25,894 bases of DNA from Bacteroidales bacterium (GCA_029932445.1 JAOZQB010000012.1:1-25894), one strand, 5' to 3'. Positions 6,270 through 13,750 are shown, counted from the first letter of the stretch. Notes: a model not told the origin generated them from the letters alone. Made by a program: numbers and translations.

Positions 6270-7496
6270 TTATAAACTGACGGCATTTAAGATTTTTTCT
6301 GTCGAACCTATATTTTCTTTGATATAAATTTCGGCATTATTACCGCATTTTTTTCTGAAATCAGCATCTTGAATTAATTTTTGTATTAAACCGGTAAATT
6401 CATCTTTATTCGTAATTGAATATCCGGCTTTTCGATTAATTAATTCTTTTGCTTCTTCAAATCTTTGATATTTCGGTCCGAAAATAACAGGTATTCCGTA
6501 AACGGCTGCTTCAAGGGTATTATGAATTCCTGCACCAAAACCGCCTCCGATATATGCAACATCGGCATAAGCATATACGGATGATAACATTCCGATATTA
6601 TCAATAATTAAAATATCTGCACTTAAAATATTTTTGCTGTTACTTTCAGAATAATGTATTACATTTTTATTTGTTAAATCAGTGATTCTCTTAACATTCT
6701 CATCTTTAATCTCATGCGGAGCAACAATGTATTTCACATTCTTATTTCCCGATAAATTGATAAATTGAAAAATAATATCTTCGTCCGGTTTCCATGTGCT
6801 GCCGGCAACAAAAATGAATTTATCTTTAATGAAATTTTCAATAATTTCAATACGTTTTCTGTTTGAAGCAATTTTAAAAACACGATCAAAACGCGTATCT
6901 CCGGTGATACTTACATTTTGTATTCCTGCCTGTTTTAATAAATCGGCGGAACTATTATTTTGAACAAATAAATGTGTGAAATTTTTTAATATATTCCTGA
7001 AAAAAGAACCGTAAAATTTAAAAAAGATTTGATTTTTCCTGAATATTCCGGAAATTAAATATATTGGTATTTTTTGCACTTTTAATTCATGCAAATACCA
7101 ATACCAAAATTCATATTTTACAAAAAATACACATTTCGGATTAAGCAAAGAAATCACTCTTTTTGCATTTTTTAAAGAATCTCCGGGTAAATAAAAAATA
7201 AGGTCTGCGAATTCATAATTTTTACGTATTTCATAGCCGGACGGTGAAAAAAAACTTAAAGCAATTTGATAATCGGAATATTTTTGTTTGATTTTTTCAA
7301 TTAAGGGTCTGCCTTGTTCAAATTCCCCGAGAGAAGCACAATGTACCCAAATTACATGCTTTGAATTAAACGATTTAAGAGCTTCGAATGTTAAATTTAC
7401 GCCGTCGTTCCTTAATTTTGCTTTAGAATTGAACCTGCCGGAAAATTTTATCAACAAATTATAAAAAAAAATACCGATTGAATATAAAATCTTCAT
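6270..7496 (-). CDS. waaA: 3-deoxy-D-manno-octulosonic acid (Kdo) transferase
   Basis: Transfers Kdo from CMP-Kdo onto the lipid A precursor in lipopolysaccharide synthesis, at the inner face of the cytoplasmic membrane. The 408 residues show the family layout: an N-terminal membrane anchor (about 1-18), the N-terminal GT-B domain with VHCASLGEFEQG (51-62; E58 is in the position of the catalytic base) and KYEFWYWYL, then the C-terminal domain with VAGSTWKPDED and YIGGGFGAGIHNTLEAAVYGIPVIFGP, the nucleotide-sugar site. Length is normal. The gene follows a terminator hairpin ending 13 bases before its ATG, so it probably has its own promoter or depends on read-through. Confidence 0.95.
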   Translation of the reverse strand: MKILYSIGIFFYNLLIKFSGRFNSKAKLRNDGVNLTFEALKSFNSKHVIWVHCASLGEFEQGRPLIEKIKQKYSDYQIALSFFSPSGYEIRKNYEFADLIFYLPGDSLKNAKRVISLLNPKCVFFVKYEFWYWYLHELKVQKIPIYLISGIFRKNQIFFKFYGSFFRNILKNFTHLFVQNNSSADLLKQAGIQNVSITGDTRFDRVFKIASNRKRIEIIENFIKDKFIFVAGSTWKPDEDIIFQFINLSGNKNVKYIVAPHEIKDENVKRITDLTNKNVIHYSESNSKNILSADILIIDNIGMLSSVYAYADVAYIGGGFGAGIHNTLEAAVYGIPVIFGPKYQRFEEAKELINRKAGYSITNKDEFTGLIQKLIQDADFRKKCGNNAEIYIKENIGSTEKILNAVSL

Positions 7497-7504
7497 ATTA
7501 AAAT

Positions 7505-7530
7505 AAAAAAAGGTTGCAAAAGCAACCTTT
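7505..7530 (-). terminator. Hairpin terminator after the small exported protein
   Basis: AAAGGTTGC (7509-7517) and GCAACCTTT (7522-7530) form a perfect 9-bp stem with an AAAA loop. Read on the minus strand the stem is followed by a U-run. It sits between the exported-protein gene and waaA. On the minus strand, the inner stem and loop contain TGCTTTTG (7524-7517), one mismatch from TAnnTTTG. Confidence 0.8.
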
Positions 7531-7550
7531 ATATAAATAATTTGATTTTA

Positions 7551-8096
7551 TTAAAATGAAGAATTATCTGACGGTTTATCAAGAACAACAACCGTTACAC
7601 AACCTCTGTTCATTTTTGCTTGTTTTTTAACATTCGGATTATCACTTTGTTCCTGCGGAACCGGTAAAACTTCAATAATAATTTTTAATGTCGTAGAAGT
7701 TGCCGGATAAAAATCAAAATACGGATGTGATGATTTTCCGTTATCTTCATTATAATAATCCGCTAATACACAAGTTCCTTCTGCTCTGTCAGCACTTTCT
7801 CCGGGAAGGTCAAGAACAGTTTCATGGGTGCTTTCATCAATAATTTTAAAATTAATTTTGTTATTAAAAACAGCAGCAGCATAGAATTTTAATCGGAAAT
7901 CTTTCCCTTTAGTTAAGGGCAGAATAAATTCATACGTTTGTCCGGTTACGCATACCGCACTGCTTGATTGATCATTATATTCATAAGGAGCTTCGGGTCT
8001 TCTGTATCTGAAAAAGTCAGAGCATTTGGATTGTGCATCTGAAAATAACGGAAATACAAGAAACAATGCAATAATATATATCAATTTAGTTTTCAT
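7551..8096 (-). CDS. Small exported protein, function unknown
   Basis: The start is taken at the ATG at 8096 (181 residues, MKTKLIYIIALFLVFPLF...); a TTG three codons upstream is in frame but would put IM before a normal signal peptide. Cleavage is expected near residue 21 (SDAQ-S). The mature part is small, with four cysteines (SKC, AVC, GTC, GRC contexts in order) that could form two disulfides, and beta-rich stretches such as YEFILPLTKGKDFRLKFYAA and LKIIIEVLPV. I do not recognise a named family. It follows a lipoprotein gene on the same strand with a 28-bp gap, so the two are probably co-transcribed, and it is followed by a terminator. Confidence 0.8.
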   Translation of the reverse strand: MKTKLIYIIALFLVFPLFSDAQSKCSDFFRYRRPEAPYEYNDQSSSAVCVTGQTYEFILPLTKGKDFRLKFYAAAVFNNKINFKIIDESTHETVLDLPGESADRAEGTCVLADYYNEDNGKSSHPYFDFYPATSTTLKIIIEVLPVPQEQSDNPNVKKQAKMNRGCVTVVVLDKPSDNSSF

Positions 8097-8124
8097 AATC
8101 TTCAATTTTAATAGTTAGAATTTT

Positions 8125-9024
8125 TTAAACGTCAGAACCGGCTAATTTATTTCTTACATCGGCTATTGCTTTTTTAAGTTGATTGAATTGTGTTTCAGTC
8201 ATCACAATTTTAGTTGATCCGCCGACAATAATTTGATTAGCTTTCGCATTTTTAACATTCGGATTCTCAATTTTAATCACTTCCAATCCGTCATAAACAG
8301 TTTTTACAGCTTGCAATTCTTGAATTAAATCAGCAACATTCGGATCAGCTTCTCTTTGCTGAAGCGATAAAACAATATTTTCAAAAATATTTTTTTGGTC
8401 TGCAATTAATTGAATAATTTCATTATCTTTTTGATATTTATTTTGCAAATTAGTAACAATATATAAACTTTCAACCCATCCGCCTACTGAGATTAATGAT
8501 AAAGAAGTATTTCTGTCATTATTTTCCAAAAATTTAACAATATCATAATACGTATCATTCGTAACTTTTAATAATGAATCTTTATTTTCGATTTTCTTAA
8601 ACCGATTAATTAAACTTTCGGTAAATACGGAACCGAGACCGATTTTATCGCTCAAACTTTCCACCACTTTAAGGTATTCTCCGGCTGTATTTGTTTGATT
8701 GAATGCAGCAGTATAAGCCAAATCAGCAGAATAAATTCCGAAACCGATTTCTTGTGATTTCGTATCAATATATTTATCGGCATTATCTTTAGCATTTAAT
8801 ACGTTTGCCGAATACTTTAAATCTCCCTTTTTGGTAAAAGCAAACATATCCTTCGGTGAAGGGACCAAATACGTAATAAGATTATCTTCATTAATCTCAG
8901 TTACATCCTGATTTAATGAATCTTTTTCGTTTTTATTATTATTTGCATCTTCTCCGCATGCCGTAAAAAGAAACAACATACTTGTCGCAAAAATAAATGT
9001 AATTAATTTAAAAGATGTTTTCAT
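8125..9024 (-). CDS. Putative lipoprotein, helical, function unknown
   Basis: 299 residues with a type II signal peptide: a hydrophobic stretch (about 5-20) ending FTAC, so the lipidated cysteine would be C23, followed by GEDANNNKNEKDS, a typical flexible linker. The rest is strongly helical and polar (for example FTESLINRFKKIENKDSLLKVTND and LIQELQAVKTVYDGLEVI) with no cysteines. The -3 lipobox residue is Phe, slightly off consensus. I recognise no catalytic motif; a surface or periplasmic binding role is possible. It heads a two-gene unit with the small exported protein and lies just downstream of the tRNA-Gln terminator. Confidence 0.8.
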   Translation of the reverse strand: MKTSFKLITFIFATSMLFLFTACGEDANNNKNEKDSLNQDVTEINEDNLITYLVPSPKDMFAFTKKGDLKYSANVLNAKDNADKYIDTKSQEIGFGIYSADLAYTAAFNQTNTAGEYLKVVESLSDKIGLGSVFTESLINRFKKIENKDSLLKVTNDTYYDIVKFLENNDRNTSLSLISVGGWVESLYIVTNLQNKYQKDNEIIQLIADQKNIFENIVLSLQQREADPNVADLIQELQAVKTVYDGLEVIKIENPNVKNAKANQIIVGGSTKIVMTETQFNQLKKAIADVRNKLAGSDV

Positions 9025-9160
9025 ATCATATATATTTTATATTACAGAAACAAAGCATAAAGTTATAAAAAACTTTTTTGAAAAAAAAATTTTACACGGC
9101 TGCATCATCTTTTTATTATGTTTTCCTCCGCTCTCCCGTTAGAACCGCTTCATTTAAAGT

Positions 9161-9195
9161 AAAAAAACTCGTTAATAAACATTAACGAGTTTTTT
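9161..9195 (-). terminator. Bidirectional-looking terminator after tRNA-Gln
   Basis: ACTCGTTAAT (9167-9176) and ATTAACGAGT (9181-9190) form a perfect 10-bp stem with a 4-base loop. It is flanked by A6 (9161-9166) on the left and T5 on the right, so both strands end in a U-run. It starts about 10 bases after the mature tRNA 3' end, on the minus strand. Confidence 0.88.
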
Positions 9196-9200
9196 ATCAG

Positions 9201-9271
9201 CTGACCCACCAGGATTCGAACCTGGGACGGCTGGACCAAAACCAGCTGTGTTACCGTTACACCATGGGTCA
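9201..9271 (-). tRNA. tRNA-Gln (anticodon UUG)
   Basis: Read on the minus strand from 9271: acceptor TGACCCA pairs with TGGGTCA at the 3' end; D arm GTGT-AACGGTA-ACAC; anticodon stem GCTGG/CCAGC around the loop TTTTGGT, giving anticodon TTG; variable loop CGTC; T arm CCAGG-TTCGAAT-CCTGG. The discriminator base is G. CCA is not encoded (the next bases are CTG), so it must be added by tRNA nucleotidyltransferase. It decodes CAA. It has its own promoter (9319-9287) and terminator and stands as a single-tRNA transcription unit. Confidence 0.97.
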
Positions 9272-9286
9272 TTAAATTTAGGAATG

Positions 9287-9319
9287 CAAAATTATTATAT
9301 TTTTTTATTTTTCTGCAAA
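9287..9319 (-). promoter_or_regulatory. Promoter of tRNA-Gln, -33/-7 type
   Basis: On the minus strand TTTG (9319-9316) is followed after 21 bases by TAATTTTG (9294-9287), matching the Bacteroidota -33 TTG and -7 TAnnTTTG pair at the accepted spacing. Transcription would start near 9280, about 9 bases before the tRNA 5' end. This is one of the two best promoters in the window. Confidence 0.75.
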
Positions 9320-9379
9320 TTTTTATGATTTTATTTGAAAAAATTTTATCTTTATTGTAAATAAAATTTTAATGCATAT

Positions 9380-9910
9380 ATGATACAAGTATTTCTTTCA
9401 TTGGGAAGTAATAAAGGAGACCGTTTAATACAACTGAAAAAATCTGTTGAACACATACAGCATTATGCAGGAAATCTGATAACAATTTCCGATATTTTCG
9501 AGAGTAAATCATGGGCTTACGAAGATACCGATTATCTGAATGCCGTTATTAAAATTCAAAGCAATTTATCGCCGGAAGAACTTTTATCGGAAACTCAAAA
9601 AATTGAAAAAGAACTGGGAAGAAGCTCTAAAACAAATACAAAAAACGGAAAACCCGTATATTCATCACGCATTATTGATATCGATATTCTTTTTTACGGA
9701 AATAAAATTATCAATTCCGAACATTTAACAATTCCCCACCCTTTACTGCACCTTCGCCGATTTGTACTGCAACCGATGATACAAATTGCACCCGATTTTA
9801 TACATCCTGTTTTTAACGAAACAATTGAAACCTTATATATAAGGTGTGAAGATGAAAATTCGGTGAAATTATTTAAGAAGGTACATGCGGAAAATTTTCG
9901 TCTGCCCTAG
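9380..9910 (+). CDS. folK: 6-hydroxymethyl-7,8-dihydropterin pyrophosphokinase
   Basis: Transfers pyrophosphate from ATP to 6-hydroxymethyl-7,8-dihydropterin in folate synthesis. The 176 residues open with FLSLGSNKGDR, the conserved N-terminus, and contain the metal-binding RIIDIDILFYG (D100 and D102 correspond to the catalytic aspartates in the E. coli LDLDIM motif) and LTIPHPLLHLRRFVLQPMIQIAP. An ATG 8 bases upstream is out of frame and stops at once, so 9380 is the start. The last 38 bases overlap the 3' end of the convergent umuC-like gene. Confidence 0.95.
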   Translation: MIQVFLSLGSNKGDRLIQLKKSVEHIQHYAGNLITISDIFESKSWAYEDTDYLNAVIKIQSNLSPEELLSETQKIEKELGRSSKTNTKNGKPVYSSRIIDIDILFYGNKIINSEHLTIPHPLLHLRRFVLQPMIQIAPDFIHPVFNETIETLYIRCEDENSVKLFKKVHAENFRLP

Positions 9911-11159
9911 CCCCTATTATTTGGTTCCAAGAAGTTGTATATTGAGGAGAAAGTCGTTCCTGAACGGAATTTTTAGTATCATCGCCTTGTACGGCATATT
10001 TTACGACATCTCTGCCGTAAGAAGCATTTAAAAAATCAAGGGTATTCAAAATTTTATTGTTTCTGTAACGATTAACCGTGTCAAACAGAGAATATTGCAA
10101 ATGGTTCGAATTTTGCAACCCGAAAACCATAACGCCGGCTCTTTTATATTTATAACCGGAAACAAAAATTGCATCCGTTAATTTCAAAGCATATTTTATC
10201 AATTCGAAGGTATCGTTTGAAGGCACCGGCAAATTCACCGTTTTTGAATTATAATAGCGGTATTTTTTATTTTCAAATCGACTTGTTTCAACAAAAACAC
10301 CAATCATATTTGCTGCCGATTTTTGAAAACGCAATTTTTCGGTAAGCCGAACCGTAAACGTTGAAATAATTGCTTTCAGGTCTTCTTTCGTTTTTATCGG
10401 ATGTTTAAAAGTTCTCGTATGCACCATATTTTTTCTGTCTTTGCGAATACTTTCAACTTCAATACACGATTCTTCTTTCAATTCTTTTACGGTTCTTAAA
10501 CCGACAACACTCATGTGTTTTTTTATAAATTGCTCATTGGCATTTCTTAAATCCAAAGCTGATTTTATGCCGTTTGCTTTCAGAAATTTTTTAAATCGCC
10601 TGCCGATACCCCAAATTTCACCGACATCAATTAATTTTAATGCGTCTTTAATTTTTTGCTCTTCATCAAATACCAAAACATTTTTAAATTTCGAATAGCG
10701 TTTAGCATAAAAATTCGCCGTTTTTGCCAGCGTTTTTGTCGGTGCAATTCCTACCGAAACAGGTAAACCCAGATATTTCAGCAACTTATCTTTAATTTCG
10801 AAAGCAAGCAATCGTAAATCTTTATTTTTATAAGAGCTCAAGTCAATAAAAACCTCATCAATCGAATAAATAATAATATCATCAACCATTTCACGAAGAA
10901 CCTGCACCATCCGATTCGACATATCGGCATACAAAGGATAATTGGATGATAATACGGCAACACCCTGCTTTTTAAGCCAATCTTCTTTTTCAAAAAAGAC
11001 TTGCCCCATTTTAATCCCCAGCTTTTTTGCCTCATTTGAACGCGCAATAATACATCCGTCATTATTCGACAATACCGCAACCGGCTTATTCCTTAATTTC
11101 GGGTCAAAAATACGCTCACAGGAAGCATAGAAGTTATTTATATCAACAATGGCAAACAA
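9873..11159 (-). CDS. umuC: Y-family DNA polymerase, UmuC type
   Basis: Translesion polymerase of the Pol V catalytic-subunit type. The 428 residues begin with VDINNFYASCERIF (metal ligand D6) and contain YSIDEVFIDLS (catalytic D101, E102), SVGIAPTKTLAKTANFYAK and a helix-hairpin-helix-like segment (WGIGRRFKKFLKANGIKSALDL), with a little-finger domain and a UmuC-type C-terminus. The start is a TTG at 11159: upstream in the frame are only ATT, TAT, ACA and then a TAA stop, with no ATG, and TTG falls exactly at the conserved family N-terminus. No umuD gene is adjacent. A possible -7 element (TATCTTTG) lies inside the preceding terminator hairpin. Damage-inducible expression is not evident from the sequence. 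Confidence 0.93.
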   Translation of the reverse strand: MFAIVDINNFYASCERIFDPKLRNKPVAVLSNNDGCIIARSNEAKKLGIKMGQVFFEKEDWLKKQGVAVLSSNYPLYADMSNRMVQVLREMVDDIIIYSIDEVFIDLSSYKNKDLRLLAFEIKDKLLKYLGLPVSVGIAPTKTLAKTANFYAKRYSKFKNVLVFDEEQKIKDALKLIDVGEIWGIGRRFKKFLKANGIKSALDLRNANEQFIKKHMSVVGLRTVKELKEESCIEVESIRKDRKNMVHTRTFKHPIKTKEDLKAIISTFTVRLTEKLRFQKSAANMIGVFVETSRFENKKYRYYNSKTVNLPVPSNDTFELIKYALKLTDAIFVSGYKYKRAGVMVFGLQNSNHLQYSLFDTVNRYRNNKILNTLDFLNASYGRDVVKYAVQGDDTKNSVQERLSPQYTTSWNQIIGARADENFPHVPS

Positions 11160-11182
11160 AATATATGTTTAAATTTTGCAAT

Positions 11183-11225
11183 AAAAAAATCTGTTGCTCT
11201 TTGCAAAGATACGAACAACAGACTT
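11183..11225 (-). terminator. Terminator after the 3-hydroxybutyryl-CoA dehydrogenase gene
   Basis: Arms 11187-11196 and 11216-11225 pair over 10 bp on the minus strand, with one G-U. The 3' arm runs into seven U (plus-strand A at 11183-11189). The 19-base loop holds the palindrome CTTTGCAAAG (11199-11208). It begins 23 bases after the stop of the upstream gene. The loop also contains the -7-like TATCTTTG (11211-11204) of umuC. Confidence 0.75.
11204..11211 (-). promoter_or_regulatory. Candidate -7 element of umuC, inside a terminator loop
   Basis: TATCTTTG on the minus strand exactly matches TAnnTTTG. It lies in the loop of the preceding terminator, about 45 bases before the TTG start. No TTG is present at the -33 spacing. 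Confidence 0.4.
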
Positions 11226-11247
11226 AATTTGATATTGATTGTTAAAA

Positions 11248-12138
11248 CTATTTTTTAAATCGGTCGGCAACAATAAGTTCTTTGGTTCCGTGAGTCCACG
11301 AATAAAACCCTTCACCGGATTTAATACCGAGATTACCGGCATCAACCATTGTTCGGAGCAAAGGAGACGGTGCATATTTTGCTTCTCCCAAACCCTCATA
11401 AAGTACTTCCGTAATGGCAAGGCATACGTCAAGTCCGATAAAATCTGCTAATTGCAAAGGTCCCATCGGATGAGCCATGCCGAGTTTCATAACCGTATCT
11501 ATTTCGTAAACACCGGCAACACCTCTGTTTAAAGTTATAATTGCCTCATTAATCATGGGTATTAAAATACGGTTAGCAACAAATCCGGGAAAATCATTGA
11601 CCTCTACCGGTACTTTTCCCAGTTTTTTTGAAAGTTCCATAACTGTATTTAAAACCTCATCAGACGTTTTATAACCTTTAATAATTTCCACCAATTTCAT
11701 AATCGGAACCGGATTCATAAAGTGCATTCCGATAACTTTATCCGGTTTTCCGGTAACGGCAGCAATTTTTGTTATGGAAATAGAAGATGTATTTGATGCC
11801 AAAATTGCATCGGGTTTAGATTCGGTATCTAATTCTTTAAAAATTTTCAATTTAATTTCTTCATTTTCGGTGGCAGCTTCAATGATTAAATCTGCATTTT
11901 CAATCCCTTTTTTAATACTCGTAAAAGTTGTAATACGATTTACGGTTGCATTTTTATCATCTTCAGAAATTCGTTCTTTTTTAATTAAACGATCAAGATT
12001 TTTTTGAATGGTTGCCAGTGCTTTGTCCAAAGCCGATTGGCTGATGTCAACCAAAGCGGTTTCAAAACCGGATTGTGCAAAAACGTGAGCAATGCCGTTT
12101 CCCATTGTTCCGGCACCTATTACTGCTATTTTTTTCAT
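11248..12138 (-). CDS. 3-hydroxybutyryl-CoA dehydrogenase (3-hydroxyacyl-CoA dehydrogenase family)
   Basis: NAD(P)-dependent interconversion of acetoacetyl-CoA and 3-hydroxybutyryl-CoA, a step of butyrate/fatty-acid metabolism. The 296 residues have the Rossmann motif GAGTMGNG (8-15), the conserved IIEAATENEE segment, ASNTSSISIT, the catalytic histidine H139 in GMHFMNPVP, and the C-terminal dimer domain with PGFVANRIL and MGPLQLADFIGLD. This is the usual short, single-function length, not a crotonase fusion. It stands alone between two terminators, so no complete butyrate or beta-oxidation operon is present. Direction and chain-length preference cannot be told from sequence. Confidence 0.93.
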   Translation of the reverse strand: MKKIAVIGAGTMGNGIAHVFAQSGFETALVDISQSALDKALATIQKNLDRLIKKERISEDDKNATVNRITTFTSIKKGIENADLIIEAATENEEIKLKIFKELDTESKPDAILASNTSSISITKIAAVTGKPDKVIGMHFMNPVPIMKLVEIIKGYKTSDEVLNTVMELSKKLGKVPVEVNDFPGFVANRILIPMINEAIITLNRGVAGVYEIDTVMKLGMAHPMGPLQLADFIGLDVCLAITEVLYEGLGEAKYAPSPLLRTMVDAGNLGIKSGEGFYSWTHGTKELIVADRFKK

Positions 12139-12174
12139 ATTTTATAATTTAAAATGATTATTTTCAACAATCTT

Positions 12175-12182
12175 CAAATTTA
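12175..12182 (-). promoter_or_regulatory. Candidate -7 element of the 3-hydroxybutyryl-CoA dehydrogenase gene
   Basis: TAAATTTG on the minus strand matches TAnnTTTG and lies 36 bases upstream of the ATG, downstream of the ferredoxin terminator. There is no good -33 element; it could be a chance match. Confidence 0.3.
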
Positions 12183-12230
12183 CAAAATATCGAGTGCCGA
12201 ATGAAAAATTTCCGAAATATTTTACTTGAT

Positions 12231-12266
12231 AAAACAAAAAGAGCTTGTCTCAATCGACAAGCTCTT
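12231..12266 (-). terminator. Terminator after the ferredoxin gene
   Basis: AAGAGCTTGTC (12239-12249) and GACAAGCTCTT (12256-12266) form a perfect 11-bp stem with a 6-base loop. On the minus strand it is followed by U5-G-U4. It lies 28 bases after the ferredoxin stop. Confidence 0.87.
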
Positions 12267-12294
12267 ACAATCTGAAATCCAATAATTAAATCAT

Positions 12295-12489
12295 TTATTC
12301 TTCTTCAAATTTTATAACTTCTACCGGGCATCCTTCGGCTGCTTCTTTTATTTCATCTTCATGTCCTGCAAATTCAGCACCTTCTCTTACTTCCGAAACA
12401 TCATCGACTTCGAAAATATCTTCAGCTACTTCTTCACATAAACCGCATGAAATACAGCCGTCTTCCACCCATACTTTTTTTATTGTCAT
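12295..12489 (-). CDS. Single-cluster ferredoxin
   Basis: A 64-residue acidic electron carrier with one cluster-binding set: C12-x2-C15-x2-C18 (GCISCGLC) and a distant C54 in EGCPVEVI. This is the arrangement of monocluster [4Fe-4S] ferredoxins; the second cysteine being present argues against a [3Fe-4S]-only protein. The rest is rich in Glu and Asp, as expected for docking to oxidoreductases. It has its own terminator on each side and a candidate promoter (TACCTTTG, 12524-12517), so it is likely monocistronic. Its redox partner is not identifiable here; the adjacent dehydrogenases are NAD(P) enzymes and need not be partners. Confidence 0.92.
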   Translation of the reverse strand: MTIKKVWVEDGCISCGLCEEVAEDIFEVDDVSEVREGAEFAGHEDEIKEAAEGCPVEVIKFEEE

Positions 12490-12516
12490 TGTTTTATAAT
12501 TTTATGTTTAACAACA

Positions 12517-12524
12517 CAAAGGTA
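12517..12524 (-). promoter_or_regulatory. Candidate -7 element of the ferredoxin gene
   Basis: TACCTTTG on the minus strand matches TAnnTTTG, 27 bases before the ATG. The upstream terminator hairpin (ending at 12544) occupies the place where the -33 element would be. Confidence 0.42.
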
Positions 12525-12542
12525 AACATTTAATTCTTACGG

Positions 12543-12582
12543 AAAAAGGCCTTATTTAGAACACGTCTAAATAAGGCCTTTT
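12543..12582 (-). terminator. Strong terminator after the saccharopine dehydrogenase-like gene
   Basis: Arms 12544-12560 and 12566-12582 form a perfect 17-bp stem (AAAAGGCCTTATTTAGA and its complement) around the loop ACACG, with a U-run on the minus strand. It is the longest perfect hairpin in the window and ends 34 bases after the stop codon at 12617. Confidence 0.9.
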
Positions 12583-12616
12583 AATTAATTGAAACAGAAT
12601 TATATGTGTGAAAAAT

Positions 12617-13750
12617 TTAATTTAAAATCACTTTTTTCATTTTATAATCAATCCCTCTTTCTGACAAATATTTCAATATAAATTTAAAATTCTTTTCTGA
12701 CATTCCGACAAATTCGGGCGGAGATATTCCTTTTTGAGTATATAAACCTTCCGATAATAAATTAACTACTGCCGTACAAGTGTATCCGGTAGTGCGAGCC
12801 ATTGATGTTGTTTCAGTTTTATCATTATAAACATCAAATAAATCGTAAATATATTTGATTTCTTTGTCATTTTCCTTCCCTTCACAACAAATTTGCATCA
12901 CTGTAAATTCCTTTTCGCCTTTTTTTAATTCCCATTTCGGGAAAAGCAATTTTGCCGTTAAATCCAAAGGTCTTATTTGGTTTCCTTTCACATCAACCTC
13001 TGTTTTATCAAAAAAACCGCAAGCACGCAATACTTTCATATATTCAACGGTTCCGGGATAGCGTAATGTTTTTTCGATCATATTCGGAATTTTCATCGTT
13101 TTCATCAAACTACGAAGTCCGTCGGAATTAAATGCTTCCAGAGTACCGGCTTGTTCGAAATTAATTAATTCCGGTTCTGATAATGCTTCTCTTACTACAA
13201 GTTCATTATTTTGAATGTATCGAGCGGGACGCGTATATTCCTCGATAACATCAATCGGTGAAAATACGGCTTTATAATCGAAAGGCCATTCTCTTTTAAA
13301 AGGTAAACCGCCTACAAAGCACTTATAATCCGTCATTTGCATGCGTTCATTGTGATATCCGCAAATAACATTTCCCATCCCGGGTGCTACGCCGCAATCA
13401 ACAACTGCCGTTACATTATTGGCTTTGGCAAATTCATCTAATTCAAAGGCATCTTCCGGGAAAAATGAAATATCGACAACATTTTTTCCTGCCTTAATAA
13501 TTTGTTTCAAAGTTTCAAAACCCATAAATCCGGGAACGGCACAAACTACAAAGTCTGAACCTTTTACTGCCGAACGAATTTCTTCGGCAACTGACAAATC
13601 AGCTTTCTTTGTTTTTATACCGTGCTTTTCACTAAGAAATTTTAAATTATCTTCATTTATATCATAAGATGTTACTTCAAATGATTTTTGCAAGTCAATT
13701 GCAATGGCTTTACCGACCATTCCGGCTCCGAGTACAGAAACTTTCTTCAT
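12617..13750 (-). CDS. Saccharopine dehydrogenase family oxidoreductase, lysine-6-dehydrogenase-like
   Basis: 377 residues with an N-terminal Rossmann motif GAGMVGKA (8-15), a second conserved core VVDCGVAPGMGNVICGY, then FVGGLPF, a SEPE segment, and near the C-terminus SMARTTGYTCTAVVNLL. The order and wording of these blocks recall L-lysine 6-dehydrogenase of Geobacillus more than fungal saccharopine reductase, so oxidative deamination of lysine or a related amino acid is the best guess. This comparison is from memory. No other lysine pathway gene is adjacent: it lies between a lysozyme and a ferredoxin gene, each cut off by terminators. A candidate -7 element sits inside the hairpin upstream. 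Confidence 0.85.
   Translation of the reverse strand: MKKVSVLGAGMVGKAIAIDLQKSFEVTSYDINEDNLKFLSEKHGIKTKKADLSVAEEIRSAVKGSDFVVCAVPGFMGFETLKQIIKAGKNVVDISFFPEDAFELDEFAKANNVTAVVDCGVAPGMGNVICGYHNERMQMTDYKCFVGGLPFKREWPFDYKAVFSPIDVIEEYTRPARYIQNNELVVREALSEPELINFEQAGTLEAFNSDGLRSLMKTMKIPNMIEKTLRYPGTVEYMKVLRACGFFDKTEVDVKGNQIRPLDLTAKLLFPKWELKKGEKEFTVMQICCEGKENDKEIKYIYDLFDVYNDKTETTSMARTTGYTCTAVVNLLSEGLYTQKGISPPEFVGMSEKNFKFILKYLSERGIDYKMKKVILN

Noticed and set aside
9037..9108. A 23-codon minus-strand frame (MMQPCKIFFSKKFF...) downstream of a GGAGG sequence
   Set aside because: The GGAGG is about 18 bases from the ATG, too far to be a normal Shine-Dalgarno site, and such sites are rarely used in this phylum. 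The peptide is low-complexity and shows no family resemblance.
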